From: Odontocerum albicorne
Taxonomy: Eukaryota; Arthropoda; Insecta; Trichoptera; Odontoceridae
Length of the DNA: 64,000 nt
Direction: 5' to 3'
Assembly (NCBI GenBank): GCA_949825065.1
Contig: OX463844.1
Coordinates: forward strand, 25,019,763 to 25,083,762
Under the pieces are notes generated by a model. It did not search any database. It saw only the letters and a program-made list of their open reading frames with translations, and was not told the origin of the DNA. A program made the position numbers and the translations under genes. Positions 35,224 to 47,399 of the stretch are shown one piece after another (the stretch's first letter is position 1; every line of letters starts with the position of its first letter).

Positions 35224-35854
35224 TACATGTACAGTATATTTTTCAGACATCTTGGATTTCTTGTGATACGTCCTTATTTCATATCTTCATATTATATTGA
35301 AGATCTATCTTCCTCATAATATTCTTTCCACATACGGTTGAGGTTCCGTATTTATTTTACTTTCGTCAATAGTCATATTTTACTTACATATAATTTATCC
35401 TTACGATCCATCTTTATAATTGAGAATACATTTTATTTATTACTTTTTTAAACTATCCTCATAACTTCTCAAGTATTCACGGTTCACTATTCAGATTTCA
35501 AAAGCTTAGGAGAGTTTTCAAGGTACAGAAATCATGAAAGAACCTTCGACATGTGCCGGGGTAATAAAAACTCCGTAATGTTAAGCTTCAACCATACCCC
35601 AAAAATATCTGCAAAAGGTTTAGCACTTGAATAACCTCAACCTGTGAGCATGTCGTAAATCTGCCTCATAGGTCAAACGGTGTTTCGGGTCTAAGGTATA
35701 TAAACTATATGCGCTACTTTTATTTTCACAAAGTTGTAAACTTTATGAAAGAAGAAAATAGATTTTTTAATATAAAAAGTATAAAACTTGTCTCCTATGT
35801 AACGATAAACAAGTACCTACACACGACGACATTTAAAGCAATTGCGACATTTAA

Positions 35855-36125
35855 GACAATTCGGGTTCGATTCTTGATAGCACCCAAAAAACTTAAGAAA
35901 AAGGGTCCCAGTCTGATTACCAAACACGTGCGTGCCTAGTTCGTATGCTGGTGTTGTAGCCTTTTCTAGTATGTGCAATGACGAACTGCGAGTTCCGTAC
36001 CAACTCCAGTTGTTCGAAATTAAAAGGCTGGATTACTGGGTCGAAGACAATATTGTTTCCCGACCACGCTCTTCAATATATTCGAATTACAAATTCGGTT
36101 ATATATAATAGAAGAGTACCATAGA
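35855..36125 (+). repeat. SINE family 2 copy
   Basis: GGGTTCGATTCTTGATAG B box, GGGTCCCAGTCTGATTACC, TGCAATGACGAACTGCGAGT, and CCCGACCACGCTCTTCAATA. Confidence 0.7.
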
Positions 36126-37560
36126 AAATAAGTTCTCACGATGATAAATTTTGCACAGATTCTAAGACAGTCCAAAAAATTTCAGGTACAACTTAAGTTG
36201 AATATTGTTTATCTAGTATATTTGCACTTAAAAATATATTTGCACTTAAAAAGAGTTTTAACAACTAAAGCAGGAAGGTCATTTATCTTTTTGCTTAAAA
36301 AATGTTTAAAAAAATCTACTGTTTTAAAAAACCCAGTCATAAAAGTATTGAATATTTCTAAACTTTGATTTAAGTATGTACAACCCCTCTTTGTATTTGC
36401 AAAGATTCAACTGTTATGTTGACGTAATTTATTAATTTATCCTTTTGCGTGTTTGTTTGTACATAATATATCTGACGGGCTGTCATCATTTATACCCTAG
36501 TCAAATCTCTCACCCAGCTCTTCACAAATAAATTTACCCTATGAAAGGTTAGTTTGTGGAAACAGAATTTTTAAACAATGCTTAGATAATTTTTCTGAAG
36601 TTTCGTGTGGATAAAGCTTTTTTTTTTATCTTTAAGCTAAATTCTGAGGCTTGTGTAACATTTTTTGGTTGTCTTAGACTTCGTCTTGAATAATTTAATT
36701 CGTTTTGTGTGAACTTTTGTAGTTCAAACATGGTATTATCGATTTCATGAAAATTAAATTCTAGTTCTTAAATTGATAGGAAAATGTCTAGTTAAATTGT
36801 GGTTATATAATTGACAAATAAGAAACTGGTCTACAGGTCTAATTGCTGAAGCATTTAGGTATAAGATTTCATTTATTTGTGGTGTTTGAGTGGGGAAACT
36901 CTACACCCTGGAAAGGTTGAAATATCAATCGTCTCTATTGCTAATTCTTGAATTGTTGGGATGGATAATGGTATTTATAATTTCTTGTTGAATCTGACAG
37001 CAGCTTAATTCTTTACCTTCTATAAAAACTTCTATAAAATTAAACATTTCACTAATTCTATGATAAATTTGTTTTTTTTATAATACATTTTAATAATAAT
37101 TTGTTATTGCAAGTTTTATTCTCTTTTAACTGTTTATATAAATGTAACATAAAAATAACATCCTTAACATTATATTTAAACTTGAATTAATACAGTTTTT
37201 TTTCTAACCAGTGCTTTTTTTTACTTGTGGGAAAAATTTATCAATTGCGTATTGAACAAATTGGTGATGTTGTGAGAAAACCTTACCTTTTTAAATAAAA
37301 AAAACCACTGAATACTTGAGAAACTCTTAACGAACTTAAAAGTTTCCTCTATTCATAGTGGCGGAAGACTTGAAGCAACAAAAACAATGCTATAGTCGAC
37401 GCTCTTTTAAAAGGCTCATCTTATGTCTGCTACTGTTTGTTAATCATTATCATCAAGAACAATACGCTCATTAATGGAGCATAAAATAAATAAAACGTTT
37501 GGTTTTATAAAATTATTGTAAGTCCACGGAAATTGACGTTTCTTTTAACAACGCTGTGTA
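36126..37560. other. No recognisable feature
   Basis: AT-rich intronic sequence; one small direct repeat ATATTTGCACTTAAAAA near 36218-36250. Confidence 0.4.
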
Positions 37561-37582
37561 TCATCACCATCACCACCACCAT
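37561..37582 (+). repeat. CAY/CAC microsatellite
   Basis: Short CATCAC/CACCAC run. Confidence 0.7.
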
Positions 37583-37778
37583 GCCACCACACTTCATGTC
37601 CTGTCCATACACCGCGCTTCTCTCCTGTTATAAAGATTTTTCGTTATTCCCCTTTTCAACATTTTGTTAATTTGATCATGCCACATCCTTCTGTACTACT
37701 AGTTAAAAGCTGTTCATGGGTATTATGCCCAATTATAAGTACTGCAAATCTTGAGAAATCTGCAATTATTAGAAATAG

Positions 37779-38108
37779 GTGTTTGTTGGATTTATAAGTG
37801 AAAAATTTTGTTACACGAGACTGGTGGTTGCTTTTATTAACACCCAAATGGACGTAAATATGCATAAAGGACCCAACCCACATTTTCCTTTACAGAGACA
37901 ATTGAGTAAACGCGTTATTTGGGCTTGTATCGAACCACATTTGAAGAGGGAATTTATCTATAAATATCCATTTAACTGGGTGGATATTTTTATACCTATG
38001 GGATTAAGGTATTTTTATTTGGCATATCAAATAAATCGACAAAATATATTTGTGGGTTGTTTCAATAATCCGTCTGCCGCGTGCCATTTCTCTCTGTTAA
38101 GGGTCTAA
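37779..38108 (+). CDS. Unrecognised 109-residue open frame, probably chance or relic
   Basis: Forward frame rich in aromatic residues (LKREFIYKYPFNWVDIFIPM, GLRYFYLAYQINRQNIFVG). No family recognised and no supporting context. Long frames are less expected in AT-rich DNA, so I list it with low confidence. Confidence 0.15.
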   Translation: MFVGFISEKFCYTRLVVAFINTQMDVNMHKGPNPHFPLQRQLSKRVIWACIEPHLKREFIYKYPFNWVDIFIPMGLRYFYLAYQINRQNIFVGCFNNPSAACHFSLLRV

Positions 38109-38529
38109 ATTTAGACCTAACCATTTCCTTAACTCCTTGCAAAACATTATTCGGATAAAAGCAGTTATTCGTAACCTTTTTGAACTTCGAGCACCTTTAA
38201 GATTGCCGTTTGTGTAGCGGGAACTATTTACTTTTTTTGTAAAATTCGAATTGAACCTAATTGATAACACACGTTATATAATATATACTCGTAAAAACGT
38301 CAATGTTTAAAAAAAGTGGATTCCAACAAAAAAAAAACATCGTCTATCTTCTCAAACTAAGGAGACAAAAATCACAAATAATATTTTGATCAACTTACTT
38401 GGGACAAAAATAAACGATTTTATCTGAAATGCACCTCTTTTTAAGAAAGTAAACTTATTCCTTGATTTCATTTCATAACTTTGAAAAAGCGTTAAAATAC
38501 AAATAAACATATAAAAACTGACAAATTTA

Positions 38530-38575
38530 TATCGTGCCATTTCCCTGTCGGGATAATTAGAAAGGACAAAAGTCT
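38530..38575 (-). mobile_element. Short RTE-like 3' tail
   Basis: About 45 bp (complement: GTCCTTTCTAATTATCCCGA, then CAGGGAAATGGCACGATA) equal to the family 3' end only. Confidence 0.4.
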
Positions 38576-39024
38576 CAGATGCCTATGGTACAGAACAATG
38601 AGCGATTACCCAAAATATGCTCACCAAGTCCAACATCTCACGGTGTGTAACTATAGAAGTCTCGAAATATTGTAAGAAGGCAAGAATCCATTGCGAAATT
38701 CCTACTAAAGGTTTTTCAAGGTTGTTTTAACTGTCCCGCGATTCTAGAAGCACTAAGTTTATATGTACCTAATAAATATAATCGTGCAAGGAATCACCCT
38801 CTGTTCTACATACCAATTTACAGAACGAATATCATGGCTAAACACTCAGTCATGCGAGGTATAGAGATATTGAACCAACTGAATTACACTATGAATATAT
38901 TTTTGGCACTGCCTAGCAGGATGAGAAGAATCCTGGCTGATATTCTTCCTAACGAATAAGTTCACTCTAGAAGCAGACCATATTTGTGTGACAGGAGAAA
39001 TCCTTTCAAAGCGGATAAAAAAAA

Positions 39025-39770
39025 GTCCAGTTTTCCGTATTTTTTTACGATTTCTCTGATTTTTTATATTTCCTTTCTTAAAACACCATTCACTTGATAC
39101 AACCATACCTTGCTCGGTCTTTCTCTATCACGGCACCCACTCACATTTGTACTGTATATTTGTTTTGTTAGTATTTCTTCATTCATTCGTTCTACATGCC
39201 CAAACCTCTCAGAGTGCTCTTCTACATCTTGCTTAATACACATCCATCTCTAATCATTACGCATTCTGTCACACATTTTCACCGCATGTATTGTTCTCAA
39301 TTCATACATCTCTACAGTATTTATTCGGCTCCTTTCAGTATTTTTTCCACGTCCCTGTTTCATATACCAAAGTCAAACTATTGTAAGCAATCATCTTAGC
39401 AGCTTTTCGTACAGTCTGGTTCGAGTATACATGTTTCAGTGCCCCATTGACTTGGTTCTCTATTGATACACGCCGTTCGATATCCCTCGTAACTCTTTTA
39501 TCATCTGAGAAATTATTACCTCAATAACGGAATTCCTAAATCTACTCGAGTGTTTAATTACTTACCCGTATATCGCATTTACTTTTTCTTTTACGCTGTT
39601 CTATCACCATGCCTTTAGATTTTCTAGCATTCATTCCCAGATCTTTCACTTCACATCTCTCATACAATTTACTTAACAAACTCTATAATATATTCTCGTT
39701 ATCCGCTAGTACTGCCGTGTCATCAGCATACATCATCCTGCAGACATTCCCATTGTACATTTGTAAGCCA
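39025..39770 (-). mobile_element. RTE-like non-LTR retrotransposon, 5'-truncated, keeps YADD
   Basis: The longest of the related RTE-like copies. On the reverse strand it contains the reverse-transcriptase catalytic core MMYADDTAVLADNENIL (YADD at 39719-39730), KDLGMNARKSKGMVI, and the thumb/C-terminal block down to KNHRNR near 39040. Stops and frameshifts are frequent. Copies of the same family recur on both strands, all 5'-truncated, as expected for target-primed insertion. Confidence 0.75.
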
Positions 39771-40604
39771 TTCGTTAATTTCTGTAGTTCTATGTAAAAA
39801 AAAGACGCACCATTTTCAAAAAAATTGAAATAAACATGTATCAATTTTGGTCAAATGTTCATACCGATGGAATATATAAGAGTGATCACATAGTTAAAGA
39901 CCCCTGAAATAAAGGTTTCATGAAAACACCAATAGGATCAACAGTCCTATGTAAGGCTTCAAGCAATTATTGCAAGTATTAAATGTCGGAAGGGAGTTAA
40001 GCTCTTGATAATCCAGGATCTTGTCCAACAGAATTACTTAAACTCACAAGGATTTGTATCAAATTGCCGAATAATAATTGCTCCTAGAGACGATCCAAAA
40101 GTATCATGCACAATTGAAATGAATGTGTATTTTTCAAAGCACGCGCTAATATTTATTGCATCCACGGTTGATTCTGACCTTAAAATAATATCCTTTTTTT
40201 AATGCAATCAACCGATGAAATAAAACATGAAAAATAAAAATTGTGTGAAATATAGCATATTGTCTAACGGGTTTAAGTACTGGCGTTTTTAAAGGACATT
40301 AAAATAACTATAATATAATGAATAAAAAATATTTTTATTTCTTTACAGGTATTAGCGTTTATTACGCCGATCACTTATAATTTCACTTTATCAAAGAATT
40401 ATTTAATCGAACCGAATATTTATGCAACATTTAACCAAACATTTAACCGAATATTTATGCAAGAAAATATCTAAGTAAACAATTTTTTCCTTTTAGTTTT
40501 TATTCAGAATTTTCGGGCTTGCTTAATAACTTTGTTGTTGGGTAGAAGGGGTTTTTTCATGGCTCTAAACGCCTTAGTTGCACTGTATACAATGGAAGTG
40601 TATG
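39771..40604. other. No recognisable feature
   Basis: A 65-codon forward frame at 40005-40202 matches nothing I know. Confidence 0.35.
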
Positions 40605-40832
40605 GCGACCTCCGTGACCTAGATGGTAAGACTGTCTTCCAACCCGTTGCGGATCGATTCCCGTTAAAATCTAGATATATTAAAAGAGGATTCCAGTTTG
40701 GTTTTCACCTAATGCCTATTTAACATCTTTTTGGTGTGCTGTATGGTAATAAGACTTCCAGGTTGTATTGTATACAACGAAAGTGTAATACAATATTATA
40801 CAATGCAACAAAAGTGTAATACAATACAACGC
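40605..40832 (+). repeat. SINE family 1, near full length
   Basis: GCGACCTCCGTGACCTAGAT head, GGATCGATTCCCG B box, body, and end GGTTGTATTGTATACAACGA with a duplicated AAGTGTAATACAATA tail. Confidence 0.75.
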
Positions 40833-41131
40833 ATGAAGAATCTTTTCATTGTTCTGCATCATTGTGTTATATTTTTTTGATTCTTTTTACTATACAATAA
40901 TACTTGATTCCGTGAATATTTATAAATTTAAATGAACATAATTATCTTTATAATAGAATTATCTTCTTCTAATTGTTAGAGATATGAGAAGATATCTTTA
41001 GGAAGCACTTGAACGCAATCCTTTTGAAGGTTCTTATCAAAATTTATGAATATGTATATATATGCATACTACATACATACACTACACTCCACCTAAAGCC
41101 GAACGTGTTACCACCATACTATATATCGTAA

Positions 41132-41395
41132 AATATGCAAAGGTTTCTTTGTAGTTGGTCTTTCCATGGTAAGTTTTCTGCGGTTTTCTAAACAAAATAC
41201 AGATACGGAAAAGTGCATAATCTATTGGCAGCAGCCGCTTTTTTCTGTCCTTACAAATAACTCATTTAATTTTTGTAAGAAATATAAGGCTCAATTAGAG
41301 CAGGATCGACAATTAGAGCAGGATCGACAATTAGAGCAGGATCGACAATAGCGTCATTGAGGAGAGCCTGTTCTTTAAATGGCAGTATATAAATC
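41132..41395 (+). repeat. Dispersed repeat family 3 copy
   Basis: TTTCTTTGTAGTTGGTCTTT then CCATGGTAAGTTTTCTGCGG, and GAGGAGAGCCTGTTCTTTAA at the end. Contains a triplicated 18-bp unit. Confidence 0.55.
41292..41345 (+). repeat. 18-bp unit x3
   Basis: CAATTAGAGCAGGATCGA three times, perfect. In one forward frame it encodes LEQDRQ repeats, but the frame is a chance one within repeat family 3. Confidence 0.9.
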
Positions 41396-41934
41396 GTTAT
41401 TTTATTTTTAATAAATGCACTAGGTAATTATTTATTTATTTTCTAATCAATATTTAAGGAATAAATACAAAAATTGATTTATTTCAAAATATTCCTTTTC
41501 CTCAATTCTCATCCTAATCCATATTTTTTTTAATAAGTATTTAAAAAAAATTAGGCAAGGTTTTCTATAAAAAAAACATACAAAGCACTCCTCAGCCATA
41601 CTAGGAGTATGTGCGTCTTGAGACAGGTATGTTAGGTGTCCCAAAACAAAATAAAAAATAGCGAGGGCATATACTCGTATACACAGATCAGTCATTAAAA
41701 TAAAAACCACACTTAAACAGAATACCAATTAAATCTCATTATAATTACACGACATCAAGAAAGAGCACTTGAAGTTCAAAAAAAATTTACAAGGGATCAT
41801 TCACTAATTTTCAGACGTAAAAACTAGTCAAATTTATAATTGTATTATTAAATATAATGTTTCCTTGATACAAATGTGCTCAAGTAAATGCTATATATGG
41901 GTGAACAATGAAATATTAAAGCAAGTATTTTCAC

Positions 41935-42470
41935 AGGTGATTGGCGAGTTTTGCTTTTAGGTAGTACTTTTTTAGATGATGGAAGGTTTACGAGAGATAT
42001 CAAACGGCGTGTAGCTATGGGAAATAAAATCAATGGAGCTTTTAAACACATACACTTGAACCAGACAGTATACATAACTATTTTTTAGTATCAACTGTGA
42101 TATATGGGAGTAAAAAGGGGGCATGTAAAAAACTGAATGAACACGGATAAATGCTATTTATAATCGTATGCGTATGCTAAGAAGAATACACGGTGTGACA
42201 ATGGATGCCATAATACGGAACGAAGTGTTTAGGGATGAATGTGAACTTAAGACTGATGATATGAGTAAGATTTAGAAAAGAACTGTGAGATTCTATCGGC
42301 ATGTAGAAAGAATGAATGAAGAAATACGGAATATATGTTAGAGAAATCATAGTAGTTGTATGGATGCTGAAGAGGCTAGGGATGTGTGGTGAGCTAAGAA
42401 AGTCTTGCGCTCTTTCCTCCCTGCCTACCCCAATAGGAAAATGGGGCGATGATACTTGTATTTATTTACA
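41935..42470 (+). mobile_element. RTE-like retrotransposon 3' fragment, just upstream of exon 2
   Basis: Forward copy beginning in the RT domain (LGSTFLDDGRFTRDIKRRVA then MGNKINGAF), through a decayed VDYGSK/RDECELKTDDMSKI block to the 3' tail GGGGCGATGATACTTGTATT. Part of the C-terminal core is deleted. Ends about 45 bp before the exon acceptor. Confidence 0.7.
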
Positions 42471-42513
42471 GTAATTGTATTTTATTATCATGAATCTTTC
42501 TGTTTTATTCCAG

Positions 42514-42612
42514 GTGTCGAGTGAAGACCTTCTCGGACGATCTTCCTCAGACCAGCGTCATCATCACATTCCACAATGAGGCGAGATCGACTTTACTCAG
42601 AACCGTTGTCAG
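42514..42612 (+). CDS. Pgant2: Pgant2/GALNT2-like exon, start of catalytic domain
   Basis: Second exon of the GalNAc-transferase in this window, 99 bp, after an intron of about 26.4 kb. The acceptor TTTTATTCCAG is followed by a G that completes the Met codon left open by the previous exon. It then reads [12 protein letters not shown], followed by [20 protein letters not shown], the opening strand and helix of the GT27 GT-A fold that binds UDP-GalNAc. The leading Cys is the conserved first residue of this block in the family. It ends with AG before the donor GTAATT (phase 2). There is no stop or frameshift, so this looks functional. Its 5' flank is a decayed RTE-like retrotransposon whose 3' end stops about 45 bp before the acceptor. 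Confidence 0.92.
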
Positions 42613-42871
42613 GTAATTGCTGTTTTCCTGACACTTTTTTAAACTCCAAGGAGATTATGGGTAATGAAAGAATTTTTATCCTGATATGATATCCAAAACT
42701 GATGTGGATAAGCGACATACTGATTCCCATCTATTGAAACTATTTTTAATACTGTTAGTTTTAGCGTTAGAATGATGACCGCGTCGTGTGACATGTTTGC
42801 ACTATGAAAAGAGAATAAATTGGTTTAGAGAAAGATCATCGGGTTAATGATAAAATTTTACTTTTTCTAAA

Positions 42872-43245
42872 TGATGGTTCATGCCCTAGTTGGTAAAACG
42901 CAGGTCTACCGACCCGAGGGTTATGATTTCGATTCCCGTTAGTACCCTATCTTTTATGACATCCGTTACCTAGTTGATAAGACGCCTGTCTTCCAATTCG
43001 TGGGACGAGAATTCGATTTTAAAAAAAGATTTCTGTCTGGTTTTCACTTAGATCCTCTTTGACATCAATAAGCATGCCAGGTTGTACTATATACGATGAA
43101 GTGTAATGAAATTTTATTAAAATGGTTCCAGTCTGATTTTCTCTTTAAACCTCTTAAACATATTTCTAGTTGGTTGGAAAATATTCGCACGTCGTAATAA
43201 ATCCTTTGGTTGTACTTCATTCAACGAAAGTGTAGTTAAATAGCC
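42872..43245 (+). repeat. Compound of SINE family 1 copies
   Basis: A head (GCCCTAGTTGGTAAAACGC, GATTCCCG) runs straight into a second copy (CCGTTACCTAGTTGATAAGA to GGTTGTACTATATACGATG), followed by a third body/tail (GGTTCCAGTCTGATTTT to CAACGAAAGTG). It looks like successive insertions at the same place, 260 bp after exon 2. Confidence 0.65.
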
Positions 43246-43429
43246 TTGTAGGCAGTTAATCTTCTGTAGGTCTTTATTTGGCCGACACGATTGGGTTGTT
43301 AATGGGGTGTGTTTTTACATTTTTTTAGTTTGGGCATGAAGATATCTCTTGTCGTTAACTTTTATAACTTGTACTCGTATGTACAGATATATCAAATTAG
43401 AGATTTATTCAACAGGATATAAGCGATAT

Positions 43430-43560
43430 GAGAAATCAGCCTACCCCTTTCTCATTTCCTCCCGGAAAAGGTCAGGTCTTTATACGAGAGTTTTCAGAAT
43501 CGATTCTCGACAGTAATAAAAAACCGATCATTGTGTACCATGTTGGGTTTATAGCTCTAG
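43430..43560 (+). repeat. SINE family 2, fragment
   Basis: GGTCAGGTCTTTATACGAGA then GAATCGATTCTCGACAG and a CTCTAGACCCAATCGAC stretch. Decayed. Confidence 0.45.
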
Positions 43561-43604
43561 ACCCAATCGACCTATTTACGTGATACAAGAATAAAAATAT
43601 AAAA

Positions 43605-43920
43605 TTTTTTTTTCGCAAATGTCGGGGGATGTCGGATTCGATTCCCGATGATTAACAAAAAAAAAAGAGTCATAGTATGGTAAAAAGTTCGTTAAGTATC
43701 AATACTTGTACGCGCCGAGTACGTGTGTGAGTCTTGTTTCTTCTCAGTGTGATTGTTGTTTCCTCCCAATAGGTGCAATTAATTACGATCGGCGATTTCC
43801 GTGCCTATTCTAGTGATTCTAAGTCCGAAGACTAGATCACTGGTGACAAAGACAATATTATCTCCCGGACACGCTCTTTAATATGTCCGATTTATACAAA
43901 ACATAAGAATTATTAAGAGT
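43605..43920 (+). repeat. SINE family 2 copy
   Basis: GGATTCGATTCCCGATG B box, GTATCAATACTTGTACGCGC body, and GACAAAGACAATATTATCTC then CCGGACACGCTCTTTAATAT end. Confidence 0.7.
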
Positions 43921-44082
43921 CCTTTGGAACATCGAAAAGCCAAATTGTACCAAATAAAAAAATCCTTTTTTTCGTTTTTTTGGATCACGCTTTGACACAG
44001 CACTCTTTATTATCCATATTCTTCTCTTGATTTCAGTTTCACATCCACCGTTATAAGTAAATATATATTTTACCACACCATT

Positions 44083-44180
44083 AAATCTTGCATTTGGTTA
44101 ATTCTATGAAACATAGGTGTCTCCTGTAAAAAAATCTTACATTTGGTTAGTTCTATGAAACGTAGGTGTCTCCTGTAAAG
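44083..44180 (+). repeat. 49-bp direct duplication
   Basis: AAATCTTGCATTTGGTTAAT...GTGTCTCCTGTAA occurs twice in tandem with a few changes. Confidence 0.9.
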
Positions 44181-45127
44181 AAAAAAACCTTTTCATGTTC
44201 TGCCCAGACTGAATATTTGCTCAATTTTGAATTAATTAAGCCTCACAAAGTTGTCTTGCCCGAAGGCATATTAGGTATAAAATGGTACATTTCTCTTTGC
44301 CATTTTCAGACAGTTGGCTAATTCTGTAATCCGATTAACTGAAATAAAATCATTTCAAAAGGCATGTTGACATTTAAATGTCCCATTTAAATATTTATGA
44401 TTCTTTGATGTTTCTTTGTCCTTTATTCTGATTTATATTGCTAAAAATCAAGGTTACAAGAACCCAGTCCTTTCCAAGAAAGCAGCGTTCCGGAACAATT
44501 TTTTTAGAAAAACATGGTTTAGTTATCAATTTATTTTACACTTTTATGCAAATATTTGGTGAATTTATTGCTATAAAGTCGTAAATAGACCGACTCACTT
44601 CCTGTTGACAAATCTGGAACAATATGGAGCAAATTACAGCAGACTCATTACCGATAAATGACTGCCGTTCGACGGAGTGTTACGTAGACAATATGCATCT
44701 TATGGGCGACCCGACGATGAAATCGCTTGAGTTTGTACTCTAAATAAGATATATACAATTATGTACAGTATCCAAATTATATTTTCATCACTACACTCGA
44801 AGGGGAGTCCATGTTCAGAAAAAAACTGAATTTCATTTGGAATTTTCCTTAAAAAAATCTCGCAAAACTTATTATAAAAAAATCCAATTCAATCACGAGA
44901 AATAAACGGGATTGAGTAGAATAAGAGCAAAAAACGGATCAATAATTTATTTTGTTTTTGTTTTAAAGAACAAATTGTATTTCTTAAAAATATTGAGTAT
45001 TCGATTGAAACACGGACCAAATTTAAATTTTTAAGTAATATGACCATCAATCAATCAATTTTATTTCCTAAATTACAACACAAGAAAACACAAATTAACC
45101 ATAATGGTTCATAAAAAGATCAGCATA
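44181..45127. other. No recognisable feature
   Basis: AT-rich second-intron sequence. Confidence 0.4.
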
Positions 45128-45410
45128 TTGTATTGTTTTATATTTTACTTTCGTTGTATACAGTACAACCTGGCGAGGCCTATATGACGATCTGTTCCAA
45201 CCAACCGGAAATATGTTTAAGAATTTCGAAGTAAAGCAAAACAGAAATCCATTTTAAAGAGTTCCAACGGGGATTTAACCCGTAACCTTCAGGCCGGAAG
45301 GCAGGCGTCTTACCATTAAGGCCGCGAAGGTTGATAGATTTCATTTATAATATGTATACAGTACATTCGGCAATATCTTTCAACCAACCAGCAAGATGAA
45401 AAACCTGCTT
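45128..45410 (-). repeat. Two SINE family 1 copies, reverse
   Basis: 45128-45336 is a complete reverse copy from end (TTTCGTTGTATACAGTACAA) to head (AAGGCCGCGAAGG). 45337-45410 is a second, tail-only copy. Confidence 0.7.
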
Positions 45411-45449
45411 TAACTCATTATTAATAGCATGATAGTCACGTTGGATATC

Positions 45450-45800
45450 ATCCTCAAAGGGGTGATACACTTGTAAATTCTTTCCTCAAACTCCCCTTGG
45501 GTGGTTCCTAACTACTGGACCTTCCAATTCCTCATTGGCTACGAGAGTTTCAAGAGCAAATTTTTTTAAGTAAATCTAGTTCCTTCGCCTTGTTGCAATT
45601 TATGTGGCCACTCAGATCAACCCGCAGACTACATTTTATGATGCAGTGAGGAAAGTAGAATATTTCAAAATATGAAGGAGCTTCATGCAGATATACTTCG
45701 GGCTATCTTGGACCCGATTGGCTACATTGTCCTTGTTGTGACCAGGAATAATTTTGAACCAATTTTTGTGAAAAATTTGGTGACTCCCTAAAACTTAAAA
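45450..45800 (+). mobile_element. R1-like non-LTR C-terminal fragment
   Basis: Second copy of the 25480-26010 family: GTGATACACTTG... leads to FLIGYESFKSK and then VPSPCCNLCGHSDQPADYIL with WC. The same CX2C zinc knuckle is present, with stops in between. Confidence 0.55.
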
Positions 45801-45937
45801 GGCCTTCTGCAGTGCATTACATATAAGACAATTTTTTATTTTGCTATTTATCATCTCCCACTCTGGTATCTGATCTGTCGGTGCAAATGTTTTCCTATTC
45901 ACACTCCGGTGTGGTGGGGTACCCTACGGAACAGTTT

Positions 45938-46056
45938 GGATTTAGTGAAAACCAGATTGGAAATCTTATTTAAAAAATCTTGGTTTCAACGGGAATCGAA
46001 TGCGCAATCCTCGGATTGGAAGACTGATTCCTTACTAACTAGACCATAAAGGTCGT
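45938..46056 (-). repeat. SINE family 1, reverse head part
   Basis: Complement carries GACCTTTATGGTCTAGTTAG, the B box GATTCCCGTT and the first part of the body. Confidence 0.65.
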
Positions 46057-46737
46057 AAGCATACATAGCTGGTGAAAGTTATTTTAAGGATTTAATTATT
46101 TTGATTAAAATTAAAATAAAAAGTGAGTTATGTATTTTAGCAGTGTAATTATATGAAGTATTCATCCATTAACAAAAAGATACGATTATATAAATTCGCG
46201 GCGTTCCTCATATAATATTAGTTGTGGAATTTTTAATACATTTACGTAACGAGTGGGACAGTTGAAGGAAAAAATCCACTCACTAAGTTTCACGTTACGT
46301 GGGAGGGTATGAAGAAAAAAAATCACTTTATGAGTCTCATAACATCCTAATTTTGATGACTTCGTATTTGAGCTAAAATATTGTAGTTTGTAAGTGATGG
46401 GGCGGAAACATAAACCTATTTCATAAAAGGATATCTAGATTACTGATACACATTTTTCCGTTACAATTGTGTTGACGTAAAAACTCGATGGAATTTTTAG
46501 CTTAAAAAAAATATTTTGGCTAAAACAGTACGAGATAAAACGCTCTATACAAAAGGTTCTCGAAAACCAATCTGACGAATATTTGTGATTTTTTTATTCA
46601 TTTCAATGATTCTTCATCATCCTTTTCTTTTCCTTTGATGATATCTCACTTTTGCTTAAATATGTATATGTTCATAAATTTCATGAATATGAGTAATCTT
46701 TTGAATATTTTTTTGCGACCATGTAACTTGCTTTATT

Positions 46738-46812
46738 TACTTTTGCCTGGTTGGTTGGAAGAGATTGCCGCCTGGCAATAATCCCGCGAGATTGTATTTG
46801 TAATGAAGTGTT
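46738..46812 (+). repeat. SINE family 1, tail fragment
   Basis: GGTTGGTTGGAAGAGATTGC then CGCCTGGCAATAATCCCGC, a short part of the family body. Confidence 0.6.
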
Positions 46813-46971
46813 AAATAAATAAATATACGAACCCGATATCTGCAAAAATATCTAACCTATTTACGTTCATTTTGTAGTTTAATTTAGGCTTAAAAAATTC
46901 ATTCGACGTTTTATTGTATTCCATTTTTTTTGTATACTTTATGGTTAGTTTTTTGCCTAATGGATTTTTTT

Positions 46972-47098
46972 CAACCTACTAGAACAATTTTAAAGAGGCC
47001 ATAAGTGAAAACCAAATTCAAAACCTTTTTCAAAATTAATTGGGATCTAACGGTAATCGAATCTATAACCTAGAAGACGGAGGTCAACTAAACATTCT
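46972..47098 (-). repeat. SINE family 1, reverse fragment
   Basis: Complement contains GTTGACCTCCGTCTTCTAGG, GATTACCGTTAGATCCC and the GGTTTTCACTTATGGCCTC body. Confidence 0.6.
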
Positions 47099-47399
47099 TA
47101 TGCTAAGGAGAGGTAACGTTTCATAAAAAAAGTCTCATTTACAGTTAAAATATTTGGATTGTTTTTGGCATATTAGCGTAAAATTTTATCCGCAACAAGT
47201 AGAATTTGTTTATTTTTAAATTATATTTCAACTACGGGGACATTATTTTGGCACCCTCATGAATACATTTTGTAATAATATAATAAATTATATTTAAAAT
47301 GTATATTTTTAGTGGAATGACCACTTTCGTGCCTTGTGGTACATTTCGTTTAATCTATTGTTTATAGTTAAGGCATTAACGTTGTGGAGGTTTAAAGAC

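Noticed and set aside
41166..41351. Frame encoding three LEQDRQ repeats
   Set aside because: Lies in a dispersed non-coding repeat and ends right after the triplication.
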